Source of the DNA: Volvox africanus
Lineage: Eukaryota > Chlorophyta > Chlorophyceae > Chlamydomonadales > Volvocaceae
DNA: 64,000 nucleotides
Assembly (NCBI GenBank): GCA_030268105.1
Contig: BSDZ01000019.1
Location: 164,001-228,000, forward strand
Direction of reading: 5' to 3'
Below the pieces are notes generated by a model. That model had not been told where the DNA came from and did not search any database. It saw nothing but the letters and a program-made list of their open reading frames with translations. Both the position numbers and the translations under genes were made by a program. This document shows, in pieces, positions 12,233 to 23,855 of this stretch; positions within the stretch are counted from its first letter, which is position 1, and each line of letters begins with the position of its first letter.

Positions 12233-15200
12233 TGAACATTACCAACAAACGGCATTCCTAAAATTATTTACCGACCCCACCACGCCTATCCCGCCTATAA
12301 ACTTAATATCGCTCACCCTGCTGCTGCTGCCGCTGCATCAGCATCCCCAACCGTGTCGAGGCTGTGCTCTCGGCACCGGGCCCAAGGGCATGTAGCCGTT
12401 GCGCCCCCATCTGAATCTGAATCTGAGCTGCATGGTCATCCACAGCTTTCTTATCAGGATGGGTCGGCCCCAGGACATGATCCATGCTCTCCGCCACGTG
12501 CAGAAGAAGCTGCAGCGCCACATCAGGTCGGCCCAGATGCCGCATGAAGTCCGCCATGACAACGAATGAACTCATCGTGTCGGGGTGGTAAGGGCCCAGA
12601 GACTGCTGGCAATCCTCCAAGGTTTTCCAAAGAAGCTCCGGAACCAGGGGTGCCTGAACTAAGCTGCCATACAATTGGAGAAGGATGCCGGCAATGTTGA
12701 CACCTGTGACCTCTTGGGGGCTGATGGAGCGAGCATCGTCGCCGTCATCATCATCATCATCATCATTTCCACACAGGTTGACGATCTGCAGTATCGCGGC
12801 GCGAAGCAGTGCCCGCCTTAGCTGCGAGCTCATTGCTTCGGAGCCGCCTTCACGGTCGGACAGTTGCTTGATGCTTTCAAGGAGACGCTCCCGGTCCGCT
12901 GTCAAGGAAGTGACAGCACTGTCGATGTCGATGTTGGTGAGCACCTGCGCAAATGCAGCGCCGATGTGCACCGCATCCATGTACACACGTGCGACGTGTA
13001 TATATGTATATATAAATCTATCTATCTATCTATCTATGTATATGTGTGTGTGCGTGTTAAATACGTATTTTATCATTATAGTTTTATATTTTTGATCCCA
13101 AATCTACATTCCCTCGGTTGAGGGTGAAGTGCACGCGGCAGCAAGCAGGTCTTCAGTCTTCTGAATGCGAATAGCAGATGACGCATCACAACGTGCAGTG
13201 CATCTTATGCATGCACTTCAACAACTGGTGCTGTGTATCTGTGTATATGTAGCAGCTGTGATAGGCTGATGTGCCGCGATTTGGCTTCAGTATATATGAA
13301 TATGCCGGACGTCTACTTTTATCATCCAAATAAATCTATCGCACACTCGTCCCATCTAAGGACCGTTGTCACGCTTTGGATTTGCTAACCAACCTTCCTA
13401 GCTATTCTCAAAGTTTTTGCAGAATGCCAAACTAAGGTGCTGATGGATGAATCAGCACCTTAGGTAAGGTACAGGTATAAGCTGGGTCTGAAGTAACGAA
13501 AAACAGCGAATCCAGGTCAATAACAGTAACCGGGTAGTTAAGGTCATATTTAGGGCCGGCAAGACAGATAATACCCCCTTATCTCCCCTTGCCTGACATC
13601 CTGCGCGCAGGCATGTAAATAGACACAGTTGAAGACACAGGAGACATGAGTAATAAAGCACCTTTTGCAGGCCATCCGTTAAGATGATGCCGTACGACAG
13701 CAGTCGCAGTTTTTCTGGCCCTGACGTGCCCGCAAGCCACGCTTCGTAGAGGCACCAAAACCGACTTAAAATGGAGCCCTCGGCGTCCAACACCATCAGG
13801 GCGCATGTCGATTTCTGAACCACTTGTCGCAGCTCGCCTACCAGCGGCAGTGGCGAGCCGTAATTACCGTTGGCCTCGCCATCACCATCACCTTGGCCCG
13901 TTATCACCTTGTGTTGGTCCTAAATGGTATTTTTCCACAACAGCCAACACACGGTCAGTCGAATTTCGTTGGAGGCCGGGAGGGCGGGAGGGGGGGATGG
14001 GGCGGGAAGGGAAGGGGGAAGGGAGGGAGGGAGGGAGACGAACATCGAAACGCTGGTAATGATCGCTGACGAAGCCAGGACTAACCGTCAAGGATGACTG
14101 ACTGTTGTCCGCGTCCAAGGCTGCTGCCGACGCGAAGACCCAAACAAATGTAAACTAGGTTGCCGCCAAGGCCACGAATAAGTGCTGGAGAAAACTCAAT
14201 CGAAACCGTCATAAAGTATACTATCGGCCTCACTGCTGGCGGCGAAAGAAAACCGTGGAAAAAAAGGAAAACTGAGCTGACCGCTGGTCGTTATCATGCG
14301 CGTGCTCCTCCCGACCCCCCTGTACAGCATCAAACTAACGCGCCTTGACCCGACCGACCCACCAACCCGACCCGGGCTAGCACGACGACCGCGCGCGAAC
14401 CAACCAAACGAAGTGAGGACCCACGCGAACTCACCTTTGGCGGAGGCGGCGGAACCGAAGCAAACAGCAAAGATGTGCACATGCAGACAGGAAGAAAGCG
14501 CGTTAGTGGCCGAAATGCAAGGTTGCGCAAAGCTACACGAGGTCGTGGCAGGAAGAAATGATGCACCCCAGGAGACCGTGCAGCTGAAATTAAGAGGAAA
14601 AGTAAAAACGAAGAAGAAAGAAAAAGAAAGCGAAACACAAAATGGGAAAAAAGAAGGGAGAAATTATATAAAGGAAGAAATGTACGGCACAGAAGTACGA
14701 GCAAGGGGTGGGGCAGCAGTGTTCCCATGGGAACCGCGTAACTCAAGTAGAGGGCAGAGGAAGGAAAGAGGCGTGGATCGGGGCCACGAATGGCTCCCAC
14801 CAGCCCGTGCACACCAGGGGCACTAACATGCAGGCTCCATAGTGCTGGCTGCATGGTTTGGGGTGAACAGGAGGGCCTGTAGGGCTTGGCGGATGGAAGC
14901 ATACACGTCTAGGCCCTCCCGACGTTGCACCAAAAAGAGCTGGGGCCAGAAGAAGAGGTGTTGCGCACATTGGAAATCTCAACGTTGGCGTGGGTAGCCC
15001 TGATGAATAAGGCAGGCCATTAGACGAGCTATTGAACGAAGAAAGTCGTCCACATCAGTAACGAGGGAGGGAGGGAGGGAGGGAGGGAGGGAGGGAGGGA
15101 GGGAGGGAGGGAGGGAGGGAGGGAGAGGGGGGCATGCGAAAGAAAGTTGCTTTGTGTTCGTTGATCTTAGGGTTTGATCAGCCCATGACCCTTGCCGCAT

Positions 15201-15642
15201 GTCCCATGACCCGCAGGTTACGGAAATCACGACACGAGCGATAAGTTCCTTGCTCGTGGTAGTGTTAATGGAAGGAACTTACGACGGCGAAGATGTCAAT
15301 CCAGAGGAACGTAGTCTTATCGTCGAGAGGCGGTAAGGGCTTGCCATCCTCGCCACGTCTCCATCGCCGCTGCTCCTGGAAATGATGGGTCAACATCTGT
15401 ATGGTCTCAACCAAGGGCCTGCTCCACGTATGGCTGACGTAATAGAAGGGTCTGCCCTGGGACACGTGCGCACGCGGATCGTCTGGGCCGGCCAACATCA
15501 TGTCCGTGTAGCTGCATTGCCTTTCGGCTGTCGCGGGCAGGATGATCTCCTTGACGATCCCAGCTGAGGCCATCTTTTTCCCCGACAACCCATGATTATT
15601 AACAAACTGCTGCAGCCAGGCCAGTGATACCGCAGCCGTCTC
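8125..15642 (-). CDS. TIR-like (SHTW)-TPR-SPRY/B30.2 protein
   Basis: Ten exons join in phase: 15642-15283, 13919-13662, 12944-12317, 12011-11908, 11270-11151, 10624-10476, 10022-9943, 9733-9664, 9087-9015 and 8256-8125. They give 657 residues to the stop; the first exon(s) with the start are missing. Residues 1-206 are a TIR-like module with VSHTWSRP (~69-76), FLWIDIFAVDQH (112-123) and RFWCLYEAW (173-181). Residues ~207-415 carry TPR-like repeats (LGPYHPDTMSSFVVMADF, LGPTHPDKKAVD) and an acidic NDDDDDDDGDD run. After a charged linker (NRRRERENADEESFLSRLL) a SPRY domain runs from ~490 to 650: GVVFANLP, SLCYFEITV, EVGLGFAP, RSYGLYSKNG, GAGDVMGAALDLERRVIFF, SLYPAISI, ARVSVNFRQNAFVFD. SPRY domains bind protein ligands, so a recognition role is plausible. 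A simpler model would end the TPR part at the TAA at 12303 and make SPRY a separate gene. The perfect phase match argues for one gene. Confidence 0.72.
9199..9663 (+). repeat. Repeat family C, copy 1, in an intron of the SPRY gene
   Basis: About 460 bp nearly identical to 16779-17240 in the same orientation, starting at ATCCAAATATATTGAGTCGC and ending near AAAGGATGTGCT. It lies in the intron between exons 9664-9733 and 9015-9087. Weak similarity to the second copy continues past the exon edge at 9664. It could therefore be a segmental duplication of this intron rather than a transposon. No terminal repeats or target-site duplication were found. Confidence 0.75.
11574..11758 (+). mobile_element. 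5'-truncated LINE copy in an intron
   Basis: The segment matches the last ~190 bp of the LINE that ends at 26975, from TTTTCCATTGGGTCCTT to AGTGTAACACCCA. It is flanked on both sides by AGAC-type microsatellite (ACAGACAGACAGAC before, CAGAGAGACAGACAGAC after), consistent with insertion into, or duplication of, that simple sequence. It sits in the intron 11271-11907 of the SPRY gene. Confidence 0.8.
12199..12233. repeat. (TG)n microsatellite
   Basis: A short TA run passes into about 15 TG units. It lies in the intron between exons 12317-12944 and 11908-12011 of the SPRY gene. Confidence 0.9.
13979..14040. repeat. G-rich purine tract
   Basis: A GGGA/GGGC-rich run in the large intron of the SPRY gene (13920-15282). 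It has several G3 and G4 runs and could form G-quadruplexes on the plus strand. The rest of that intron is purine-rich but has no recognisable gene. Confidence 0.6.
15062..15125. repeat. (GGGA)n microsatellite
   Basis: About 15 nearly perfect GGGA units. They lie in the same intron as the purine tract at 13.98 kb. Confidence 0.9.
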
Positions 15643-15649
15643 CTAGGGA

Positions 15650-16778
15650 GCACATGGGTAAGTGTGCATAAGGGGCAGGCTTGAGAAATGGAACAGCAGG
15701 AATAGCGCAGTAATGATTAGTGGGGAACTTCACAATCAAACATCCTGCGATGTCGTGAAAGAATGTGCACCTCGAAAGAACCTGTATATAAACCATACAT
15801 TTGAAGCAATAGAGGCATTACTGCAGCACGTTTGCTTGGAGTGGCCTTGCGAAGCTGGTGACAACACGGGACTCAACAGGGTATATGGTCGATTCCTGCC
15901 AGCTAGGATTAGATGTGCTTCGGGGTGAGTTTCTCCTAACTACGGCGAGCCCGCCTGGTTACGATCTAGGGTTGCGTGGTAAATAGTTGATGATATTTGT
16001 CACCGGGTCCCACTCGCACAACTTGTACACCCGAAAGCAAGTATTTAAAGTTCTATACAATACACCCGGTTGCTTTGCATGACCGGCTATTACGTACCAT
16101 GGCTGGAAGCAAGCTAACAACCGAAGGCGACAACAGAAAGCTGTTTTCCACTGTATTTAAACCTTATCACTATATTGGTTCAGGCTCAATCAGACTCAAG
16201 TCCATAAAAAAGTGATAAAAGGGCTGATAAAGCCCTAAGATTTGGAATTCACTCTGGAGTTCTGAGTGAAATGCAAGATCAACTTATCGCTTTAGCTCTA
16301 TCGTTGAACCTTGGTGGGATGGGATCGATTGACTGTTACAAGCTCCATGAGCTCATAAGGCCTATACGCGCCAGGAGGTCAAAGGACCGCGGGACCTCGA
16401 GAACAAACAAAAAATATTAAGGACAGAAATTCTAAGACCAAATTAGAAAACAGAGAAACAAGACATGACATATATATTTAAAACATCAGATTGCGGTGTA
16501 ACTTCTGCATCCCCTGACTTTGTTATAGCTTGTAACGCCATGGCCTGCAAGCTCTGATTTGTCACACTGATGACAGCAAACATATTGCCTTCAGACATCG
16601 AGCCGCCCCATATTTCCTATCGAATGTTTTGGATCGCGGGACATTCCTTCAATACATGATATCTATCCTCGACTGCACCAGAGCCACATACGGAATGGGA
16701 TGAAATTTTGCATTCTCGTCTCACTTTACACAAGCTCGTCTCCATCCAAATGGCATCGCATTCTCCATCCATCTCGCA
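15650..16778. other. Intergenic or 5' part of the SPRY gene, nothing assigned
   Basis: The missing N-terminal exon(s) and promoter of the minus-strand SPRY gene should lie here or beyond. No Met-initiated exon with a phase-compatible donor stood out. The remainder is AT-rich with no motif. Confidence 0.4.
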
Positions 16779-17240
16779 TCCAGATACATTGAGTCGCTAC
16801 GCTAGAGACTCGTAATGTTTGAGAAATATATTGAGATTTTACTAACTCTATGCGCTTTCGTAGCCGTACTCCGTACCACCTCTTTCTAACTCCCCATCCG
16901 GCTGTGGGACGAGCGAAGGACTTTCATCATTGTATTGCTTTGTATCGACAACAAAAATTGAAGGTAATAATAGTAATTGTAAACCAATAACAAGGATATT
17001 ATAAGAATGACTTGATCCATCAACGAGGTGTCCGATTTCGTGTTCACCCATTCGAACGTCATTAAGAAAGCAAAACCGCGCACAGAGGAAGGAAACACTA
17101 TTTAAATGACCCACAGAGTATAATACCTAGCGCCAAATAAGGTAATACACCACGTTGGTTGCTTTTCCATCTATTTATTCGGTGCGGTACGTGTCTAGAC
17201 ATATAGATCGGCATATTAAAGGATGTGCTCACGTGAAGAG
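16779..17240 (+). repeat. Repeat family C, copy 2
   Basis: Second copy of the 460-bp repeat at 9199-9663, with a few substitutions and small indels. It lies in DNA without a recognisable gene. Confidence 0.75.
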
Positions 17241-17344
17241 ATTCGGGACATATAGCCAGACGCAGTTCGATCCTGAAAAGCGTCCAACTAGCAGAAACTA
17301 ATTATAACAGAATAAGATCACAACAGACCCGACCGTCCCTTTAT

Positions 17345-17386
17345 TGGGTGTTACACTGTGGGCGACTCGCCCTTTAAAGACGAGCC
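17345..17386 (-). mobile_element. Very short LINE 3'-end copy
   Basis: Reading on the minus strand, it carries the terminal signature CTCGTCTTTAAAGGGCGAGT followed by CGCCCACAGTGTAACACCCA. Only ~42 bp of the LINE remain. Confidence 0.65.
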
Positions 17387-17399
17387 CTTTATATTGTCA

Positions 17400-18067
17400 C
17401 GAGTTCATGGGTCAGCAGGTAGGACACGTCTGTCTGTTGCAATATGCTGAATGAAACAAATTTCCAATATTTGACGGGTAAGGTGTGGCCGATATCCCTC
17501 CCCCTTCCCCCTTTTTCTACCTGGAACACACACTTGCGCAAGCACGCACGCATATGCAGAGAAGGGATAGGCCTATCCTGCGTTCTTCTCGTTCTTTGTT
17601 GATCATTTCACCGGCTTCAAAGCCACCATGAGTGCAGGGGGAGGAGGGAGGGCTCAGTGCGACGCAGGGGGATCAGACGCAAAGCGGGTGATACGTGCTA
17701 TGATCCTTTCTCCGGGCAGGGGCCACCTTGGCAGAACGCGGAGGAAGGTTCGAGATCCTACAGCTACTCAGGGGAAGGAGCAGCCCCCACCGCCACCGCA
17801 AAGAGACACCATCATTTCAAAATGCGCACAAATATACACAAGCGCATATCTGGGACACGCCCGACGCAACATGATACGGCCATAGGCCCAGCTGCTGGTT
17901 TTCATTAGGCCCACCATCAGTCCTTCGGCAGCTCCTCCAGCTACTCCGTCCATATACCTCCACCTCCAACTTCACTGTCTACGTCTCTTCTGACGCGTCT
18001 TGCCCCCGACATCCACTGCTGCCTCCTGCTGCCCCCGACAACCTCAACTCCGTCTCCTTCCATCTCT
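17400..18067. other. 3' flank of the proteasome gene
   Basis: GC-richer DNA downstream of PSMA4. It contains scattered open frames of low complexity (Gly/Arg- and Pro-rich) but no recognisable domain or consistent splice sites. Confidence 0.45.
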
Positions 18068-20351
18068 TCAGCTCTGTGCTGCCGCCTCCTTCTCTGCGTT
18101 CGCTGCGTCCAAGAGCGGCTGCAGCTCCGTCGCCTCGTATATCTTGTAGATCACCTGAGCGGTAGCGGGACAGGATACACATTTTGGGGAGTCAACGGGA
18201 AAGGACCACCGGTGTACGGAGCGGCGGAGGGGTGCAGGCAAAACAGGGAAAGAGGAGAGGGGACAGCGAAGACACGAATACTGCAGCTGCAGTCCACAGC
18301 CAGGACAGACGAGTGCAGGCCGCTCAGTTGTCACAATGTGCCATATCCCCGCATACCTTCCCGCTGTCCTGGTCGCGGGTGACGGTTGCTAGCTCCACCT
18401 TGTCTGGGGAGAGGGACGTGTCCATGGACTTGGCCAGAACCTTGATCAGGAAGGGAAGGGCCTCGGACAGCGGAAGGTCCTCCTGCGTGTTTTGGGAGTG
18501 CGCGTGTTTTGGGAGTTAGACCTATTGGATTGACTCGTCATTGCTTTTCCTCATGCGAACAGGACCGTGAAACGCAACGACAACCGCAAAAGGAACAAAG
18601 GATCAGGAGACAGAACAGAGCAGATCGAGGTCGAGGAGAAGAGCAGAAGAAAAAACACGCTTTTGGTGGTCCGTCCCAGCGCTGACCAACACTGGGCCCG
18701 TCACCACCAAGTGGCTCGTACCCTTCTACGTACCTCTACGAACCTCAGGGAGCCTTCCAGCCCTTCTCACTCCCACACCCCAACGTCTTGATCGCCCTTC
18801 CCGGGAGCACTACCCCCTCCCACCTCTACCTTAAAGTCGCTCTTGAGCAGGTTATTGGCTGCCTGGTGCCCGGCACCGATGGCCACCGCCTTCCAGCCGC
18901 CGTAGTTGCCCGAGGGATCAGATTGGTACAGCTGGAAGCCGTAGTGCTCGTCCCTGTGACGTGCAGATATGCAGGCGCGGATGTGGGTTGGGGTTATGAC
19001 TAATAGGGCAGCACCAGCCACCAACAGCCCCACCACGATACATGGGCATGTCTGGATTCGATTGAGTTGCTCTTCAATGCTGAACACTGACTACTCCGAT
19101 GCTTAAATGTAACCTGCTGATAGAAAATGACCCCCCGGGTATGCACCGGGTATTGCCCGTCTCGGTCTCCAACCACCCGCCCTTCGCAGCCCCAAGTCCA
19201 GCTCCTCCTCCCCCTCCTCTTCCGTCTCGTACCATCCGGCGTACAGTATGGACACTCCAAACGGGCGCTGACCTCCGAACTGCGTGTAGCCCTGACAGGG
19301 GGGGTGTAACCATGCCACACTCAATATGCTACACTGAATATTTTGAGTGTGGGAGTCAAAAGAAAACGAAATAGAACAAGAAAGAATAACCATATCCTTA
19401 AAAAAAAGGGCGATCGGATCGTATTATCACAAGACCACAGATTCGGCAAGCGGTGATACATCGGTGGAAGGGCGTGAATGTGAAGTCGATGTAAAAAAAG
19501 GTAGGGGCGCTTTCTGTCCAGGAAATTCGCACCAGGGGTGTGATTGGTAACCAGCGCACCGCATTGCATCCAGCACAACGATGGACTGTGAACGGGTGCC
19601 AACTGTCTTTGAATCATTCGCCCACCATTGGGTGCGTGCGCAGGTATTCTACACCTGCACTAGATGAATGTGCCTCGAAAGAGGTCAGAAAGGGCACAGC
19701 CAGGAGAAGAGGAGTCCGCCATGGTAACCTAATCACAGCGTACTACAGACCAACCCCGAGTCACACCCATGCCGCTGTAGGCGGCGAACATGTGCGGGTT
19801 GTTTTGTTACCTGCTTGGTGTCGCAGATGTTCCGCACAAGCTGCTCGACTGGCATGGGCTCCTGGTATGCAAACAGGTATCTTTGGGCCGCTAGACGACA
19901 GATGTTCACCAGAATATTCGCGTCGGCTGGGCAGGGAATTAAGGAAGACGCTCATAGAATCCAGTCGGAATCAAGGGTTATATGCGGTAACAATCCCATG
20001 GGCTGCTTCGCTCACCTGTAATCCCGGCAACTGAGCATGCAATGTGATTGTCTATCCGATACATTTTCTCTCGCCGCACACCCACAGCATGTGTATCTAG
20101 GAGCTGCATACACGACGCCAGAAACGCGATGTAGTTAATGATAATGCAACGAACCGAGGAACGGCACGATCGCGCGCGCCCAGTTTCACCTTGGAGGTGA
20201 TCTTTTTCTCAGCCACCAGTACCACGCCATCCTTTGCGAGCATTCCAATCGAAGCACCCGCGTTGGAAATAGCCTCCATTGCATACTCCACTTGGTACAA
20301 ACGCCCCTCAGGACTGAAAATTGTTGTGCGTGAATCGTAACGCCTAGCCAT
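18068..20351 (-). CDS. PSMA4: 20S proteasome subunit alpha type-4 (plant PAC)
   Basis: Seven exons fit in phase: 20351-20190, 20103-20016, 19926-19811, 19291-19233, 18953-18830, 18482-18357 and 18154-18068. They give 253 residues and a stop, the normal length for this subunit. The N-terminus [20 protein letters not shown] begins the alpha-type signature region and continues VEYAMEAI. Later landmarks are [81 protein letters not shown] and [11 protein letters not shown]. Alpha subunits form the outer ring of the 20S core that gates substrate entry; they are not themselves proteolytic. The exon 4 donor falls inside the GW(D/E) codon and restores [11 protein letters not shown] exactly. The gene looks intact and sits between the SPRY receptor-like gene and a retroelement nest, with no functional link implied. 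Confidence 0.96.
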
Positions 20352-20459
20352 TTATCTGATCCTTGTTGAGAAATGCCAAAGACTTTTCGCAACAAACAAG
20401 GGGACTGAGACTGTGCGCGGAGATCTTGGGGGACTGTAGGCTGAGGTTTCACTTAATGC

Positions 20460-21513
20460 CGTGTAAAATTTGATAGGTAACTTATCATTAGTGTACGTTT
20501 ACGTCAGCAAGGCAGTTTGCGAGTTTTCCAGGTGACGAGAGGCTGGTCCCGGAGCTGAGCAAATAGTTCCAGCGGTACAATTTGTGGACACCGAAATAAT
20601 AAGATTTGGGAAAACAACAAACGTTGTGATAATACTGCATCTTCATTACGTCAGTGCTCAGAGGATTGTATACATGCAAAGTAATATCGTAGGTGTCCAG
20701 TGGCTAACCGAAACAACGACCGAGGGTATATGCCGCCTAATCCCTAGGGTCTTTGCGTCTTTGGTAGACTGATAACCTGCTCTTCCCTTGACACTTTGCC
20801 TATGACACGACATTTTCAAGGGTTTGCAAGGATATGGACACTATAGCCATGATTCCTTGTCTGCGAATAGCTGTGTGGATTCGTTATCTGGCGACGGAAC
20901 TCCACCTGTCCTTCAACCCAATAGGGATAGCTCCCTCCGTCTCCCCCTAGGTTCATCACTCTTCTGAAACCAGAGAATGGAGCCTCATGCCTGCAGGTGC
21001 TGCCATCCTAACGTTAGGTGGTGCCCCCAAAGGTGTCTGTCTGTGCCTCCGTCCCGGCCACACTGTCTCATGCTGGAGTGAACCGCCACCACTATCCTCC
21101 TCCACCACCACCACCCGCAATGCCCCTCGGGACCCTGCCCGATGTTGGGTCCTGATGGTTGGGGGGCATTGAGCAGGCCGTCCATCGATCTTTATTGGAC
21201 TTTTAATCATGATGTTGTATTTGGCGCTAAACAAAGTAACATGGCTCTGCTGACAATACCCATTAAAAACTGAGTGCTGCCGGCTGAGCACACGCCTCCG
21301 TCCAGAGAAGCTGCTGCTGCTGTCCCGGGAGACGATAGCAACACACATGCGGCAGTGTCTGGACATTGACGCCTAGATCTCCTGTATCTGGCCAGCTGTT
21401 CGGACAGCTCCCGAAGTGACGAAGGGATGAGGACCAGTCCTTACTTCTGGTGTCGGAACCAGTGGAGGTAATAGTGGACAGTTCCTCGTGGGATGTTCCG
21501 ACGCGCATCTCAG
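20460..21513. other. Intergenic, 5' flank of PSMA4 and retroelement edge
   Basis: The PSMA4 promoter should lie just above 20351. Minus-strand frames near 20956-21366 and 21263-21508 follow the gag remnant and may belong to the same decayed LTR retroelement. They show no protease, reverse transcriptase or integrase motif. Confidence 0.4.
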
Positions 21514-22340
21514 TCAGACCTCCTCCTTTCTCCGCCGCGTGAGCTCAGACTGCATACACTCCCATTTTGTCAGCCATTTGTCCTTGGTCCGCAACCGCTT
21601 CGTTCCTGGTTCGACATCATGCGCAGCCATCGGGGTCGGCGGATCTTCCTCTCTCTTAGGACGCACCGGACTCGAACCTGGATCTGCACAAGCTGATCCT
21701 TGAGTCCTCAGGCTCGGAGTGTCGTCAATGCAGCGATCCTCGTTGGCCGTTGCTGCTGTCGGAGGTAATCTGTCATTGGTTCCTCCATTGACAGGCTCAG
21801 TCTCACAAGCCAGGTCCTGCGCTTGTATGGCTGAAACAAGGGGGTATGGATCGCAAAGCGTTTTGTCTAGCCAAGATGCGTACCTCAGCCTTACGAACAA
21901 GTTGCACCCAGTCCACATACGACTGGACCACCAGTGCCAGTCTGGGGTACTTTCCCTAGCCAAGGAATCTGAAATACCTCGCTGAAACCAGAAGGTGCGG
22001 TCCCCTTCCGAAAGGTCAGCTATAGGCGGCACAAGGGTCTCAAAACCAGACTGGTACGCGAGTACCGCTTCATCCGGTTGCATACTAAACGAGCCCAAAC
22101 CTAACGTCTGGCGTGCTTTGATGGCACGTGATTGTTCCTCCGGAGCAAAGCGTGCAAGTAAAGCAGTCGTCAATTCATCAAACGTAACGTTTCCTCGCGC
22201 AGTGGACCATTGGTCGTACCATGCCTTCGCCATACCTTCGAGGGTGTTGCCAACGAAGAGGCATCTCACCTCATCACGTTCGCCACCACGGATCATCTGC
22301 AGGTATTTTCTAGCGCAGACTAACCATCCTTGCGCATCAG
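21514..22340 (-). pseudogene. Gag-like remnant of an LTR retrotransposon
   Basis: The frame reads as a retrotransposon Gag core: GWLVCARKYLQMI, NTLEGMAKAWYDQW, TFDELTTALLARFAPEEQS and FSMQPDEAVLAYQSGFETLV. These match the spacing of the Gypsy-type Retrotrans_gag domain, with Trp-Tyr before a TFDEL block and a following RF. It is cut at about 22340, where the plus-strand LINE sequence begins, and ends at 21514 in a basic tail (LRTKDKWLTKWE). No zinc knuckle, protease or pol follows. It is a fragment of a virus-like mobile element of the host genome, not a host gene. Confidence 0.75.
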
Positions 22341-22619
22341 CTCAACCAGGAAGCGCAACAGCGCAGGCAGCAGCCAGGTGCAGATACCCAGGAGGCCTAC
22401 CTTGGGGTCCAACAGGCCCAACAATACTATGCTGCATTCACCACAGATCCTGCAGCAGCTAGTATGATGCTCAAACAAGACTGGCTAGGGTGCATATTGA
22501 GGACAACGCCAGGGCAGCAAATAAGACCCAGGTCCACTGGTTGCATGCAGTCCTGGCCCAGCTCTGACAATTTTCCTGCAAATCCAAATCCAGGACCAGC
22601 AAACAGCCCCAGTGGCACT

Positions 22620-23800
22620 CCAGGCACACTCAGGGCGACTGGTCACTAATCCAGCACAGCTACCACAGGTAGTAGCGGACTTTTGGGCAGGGGTTTACAG
22701 AGCCCCAGACTTCACCACTCCTGAAGACCACCAGTCAGTGCTAACCCAGTTAGCAGCAGCCAACATCCGACTTCCTGAGGAAGCTGACGAAGTGGTTGGG
22801 TCCCCGACCATTGCTGTGTCTGAGCTGGGTTTCGCATTGAAGAAGAGCCAGCCAGGCAAAGCACCTGGATGGGATGGCACCCTACGGATCTGTACCTGAA
22901 GTTCTGGTCAGAGATTGGCCATACCATGGCAGCCCTTTTCTCGGCTATCGGCAAAACAGGGCAGGTGCCAACGGGCTTTCTGAATGGTATCATTTAGTTG
23001 TTTTACAAGAAGGGAGACCCCAAACAGCCTGGCAGCTACCGCCCTATCACACGGCTTTGCTCGGACTACCGCCTGCTGGCCGAGGTGTTGGCAAAACGCC
23101 TAGGGCCAGCCCTGGGGCGAATCATCAGCCCTGAGCAGTCAGCATTTCTGCCCAAGAGGCTCATTGGGGCCAGTGTTCTCTTTCTACGCCATCTGCCTCG
23201 TCTCTTACGGAAAATGAACCGCCAAGGCCTGCTGGCCTTCCTGGACTTCACGAAAGCCTATGACACAGTGGACCGCAACTTCCTGATGGGGGCGATGGAG
23301 GCGATGGAAGCAGGACCACAGCTTTGCAGTTGGACCCGGTTATTGCTTAGCAACACGCGTGCAAGACCCATGATGAACGGTTTCAAATCCAGGCTTGTTA
23401 AGATGGAAGCGGGGGTAAGAGAGGGGTGCCCCCTAGCACCCCTTCTGTATCTCTTAGTTGCCCAGGCCTTGTTCTGCTGGCTAACGAGCCAAGAGATGGG
23501 CCTCCACCTCTTGCCTTCAGATGATGACAGGATCACAGCCTGTCAGTTTGCTGATGATGCAGAAGTGGCCCTGGAAGGAGACGAATCCGTGCCAGCCTTC
23601 CTTGAAGCCATGGATACCTTTGCCCGGGCATCAGGTCAACACCTGAACCTGGATAGGGTGGAACTCCTACCTATAGGTGCTGTGGACGACCATCGCCAGG
23701 GACGCATAATCAATGGCCTGATGGTGGTCACCACTGCAACAGCACTCAACTTGCCAATGGACAACCAACTGCAGCCGTCCCAACCAGACTGGCCTAGGTG
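22620..23800 (+). pseudogene. LINE reverse transcriptase, frameshifted
   Basis: The frame at 22612-22899 holds LVTNPAQLPQVVADFWAGVY and SQPGKAPGWDG. A shift then leads into the frame from 22998, with FYKKGDPKQPGSYRPITRLC, AFLPKRLIG, LLAFLDFTKAYDTVDRNFL, GVREGCPLAPLLYLLVAQAL and the catalytic QFADDAEVA (an F-A-D-D box). These are the ordered RT blocks of non-LTR elements. At least two frame breaks and a stop after 23804 show that this copy is not functional. Confidence 0.9.
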
Positions 23801-23855
23801 CTAGCACTGGCCTGCAAGAGGATGCAACGTCTAGCCCATTATCCGCTCCCTGTCT

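Noticed and set aside
14296..14902. Overlapping frames of 176 and 190 residues in a large intron
   Set aside because: Purine/pyrimidine-biased strand composition opens both strands; no motif, and the SPRY gene splices across this stretch in phase.
19103..19393. Read-through of proteasome exon 4 into an acidic [10 protein letters not shown] stretch
   Set aside because: Splicing inside the GW(D/E) codon restores the conserved [11 protein letters not shown] exactly, so the acidic run is intron.
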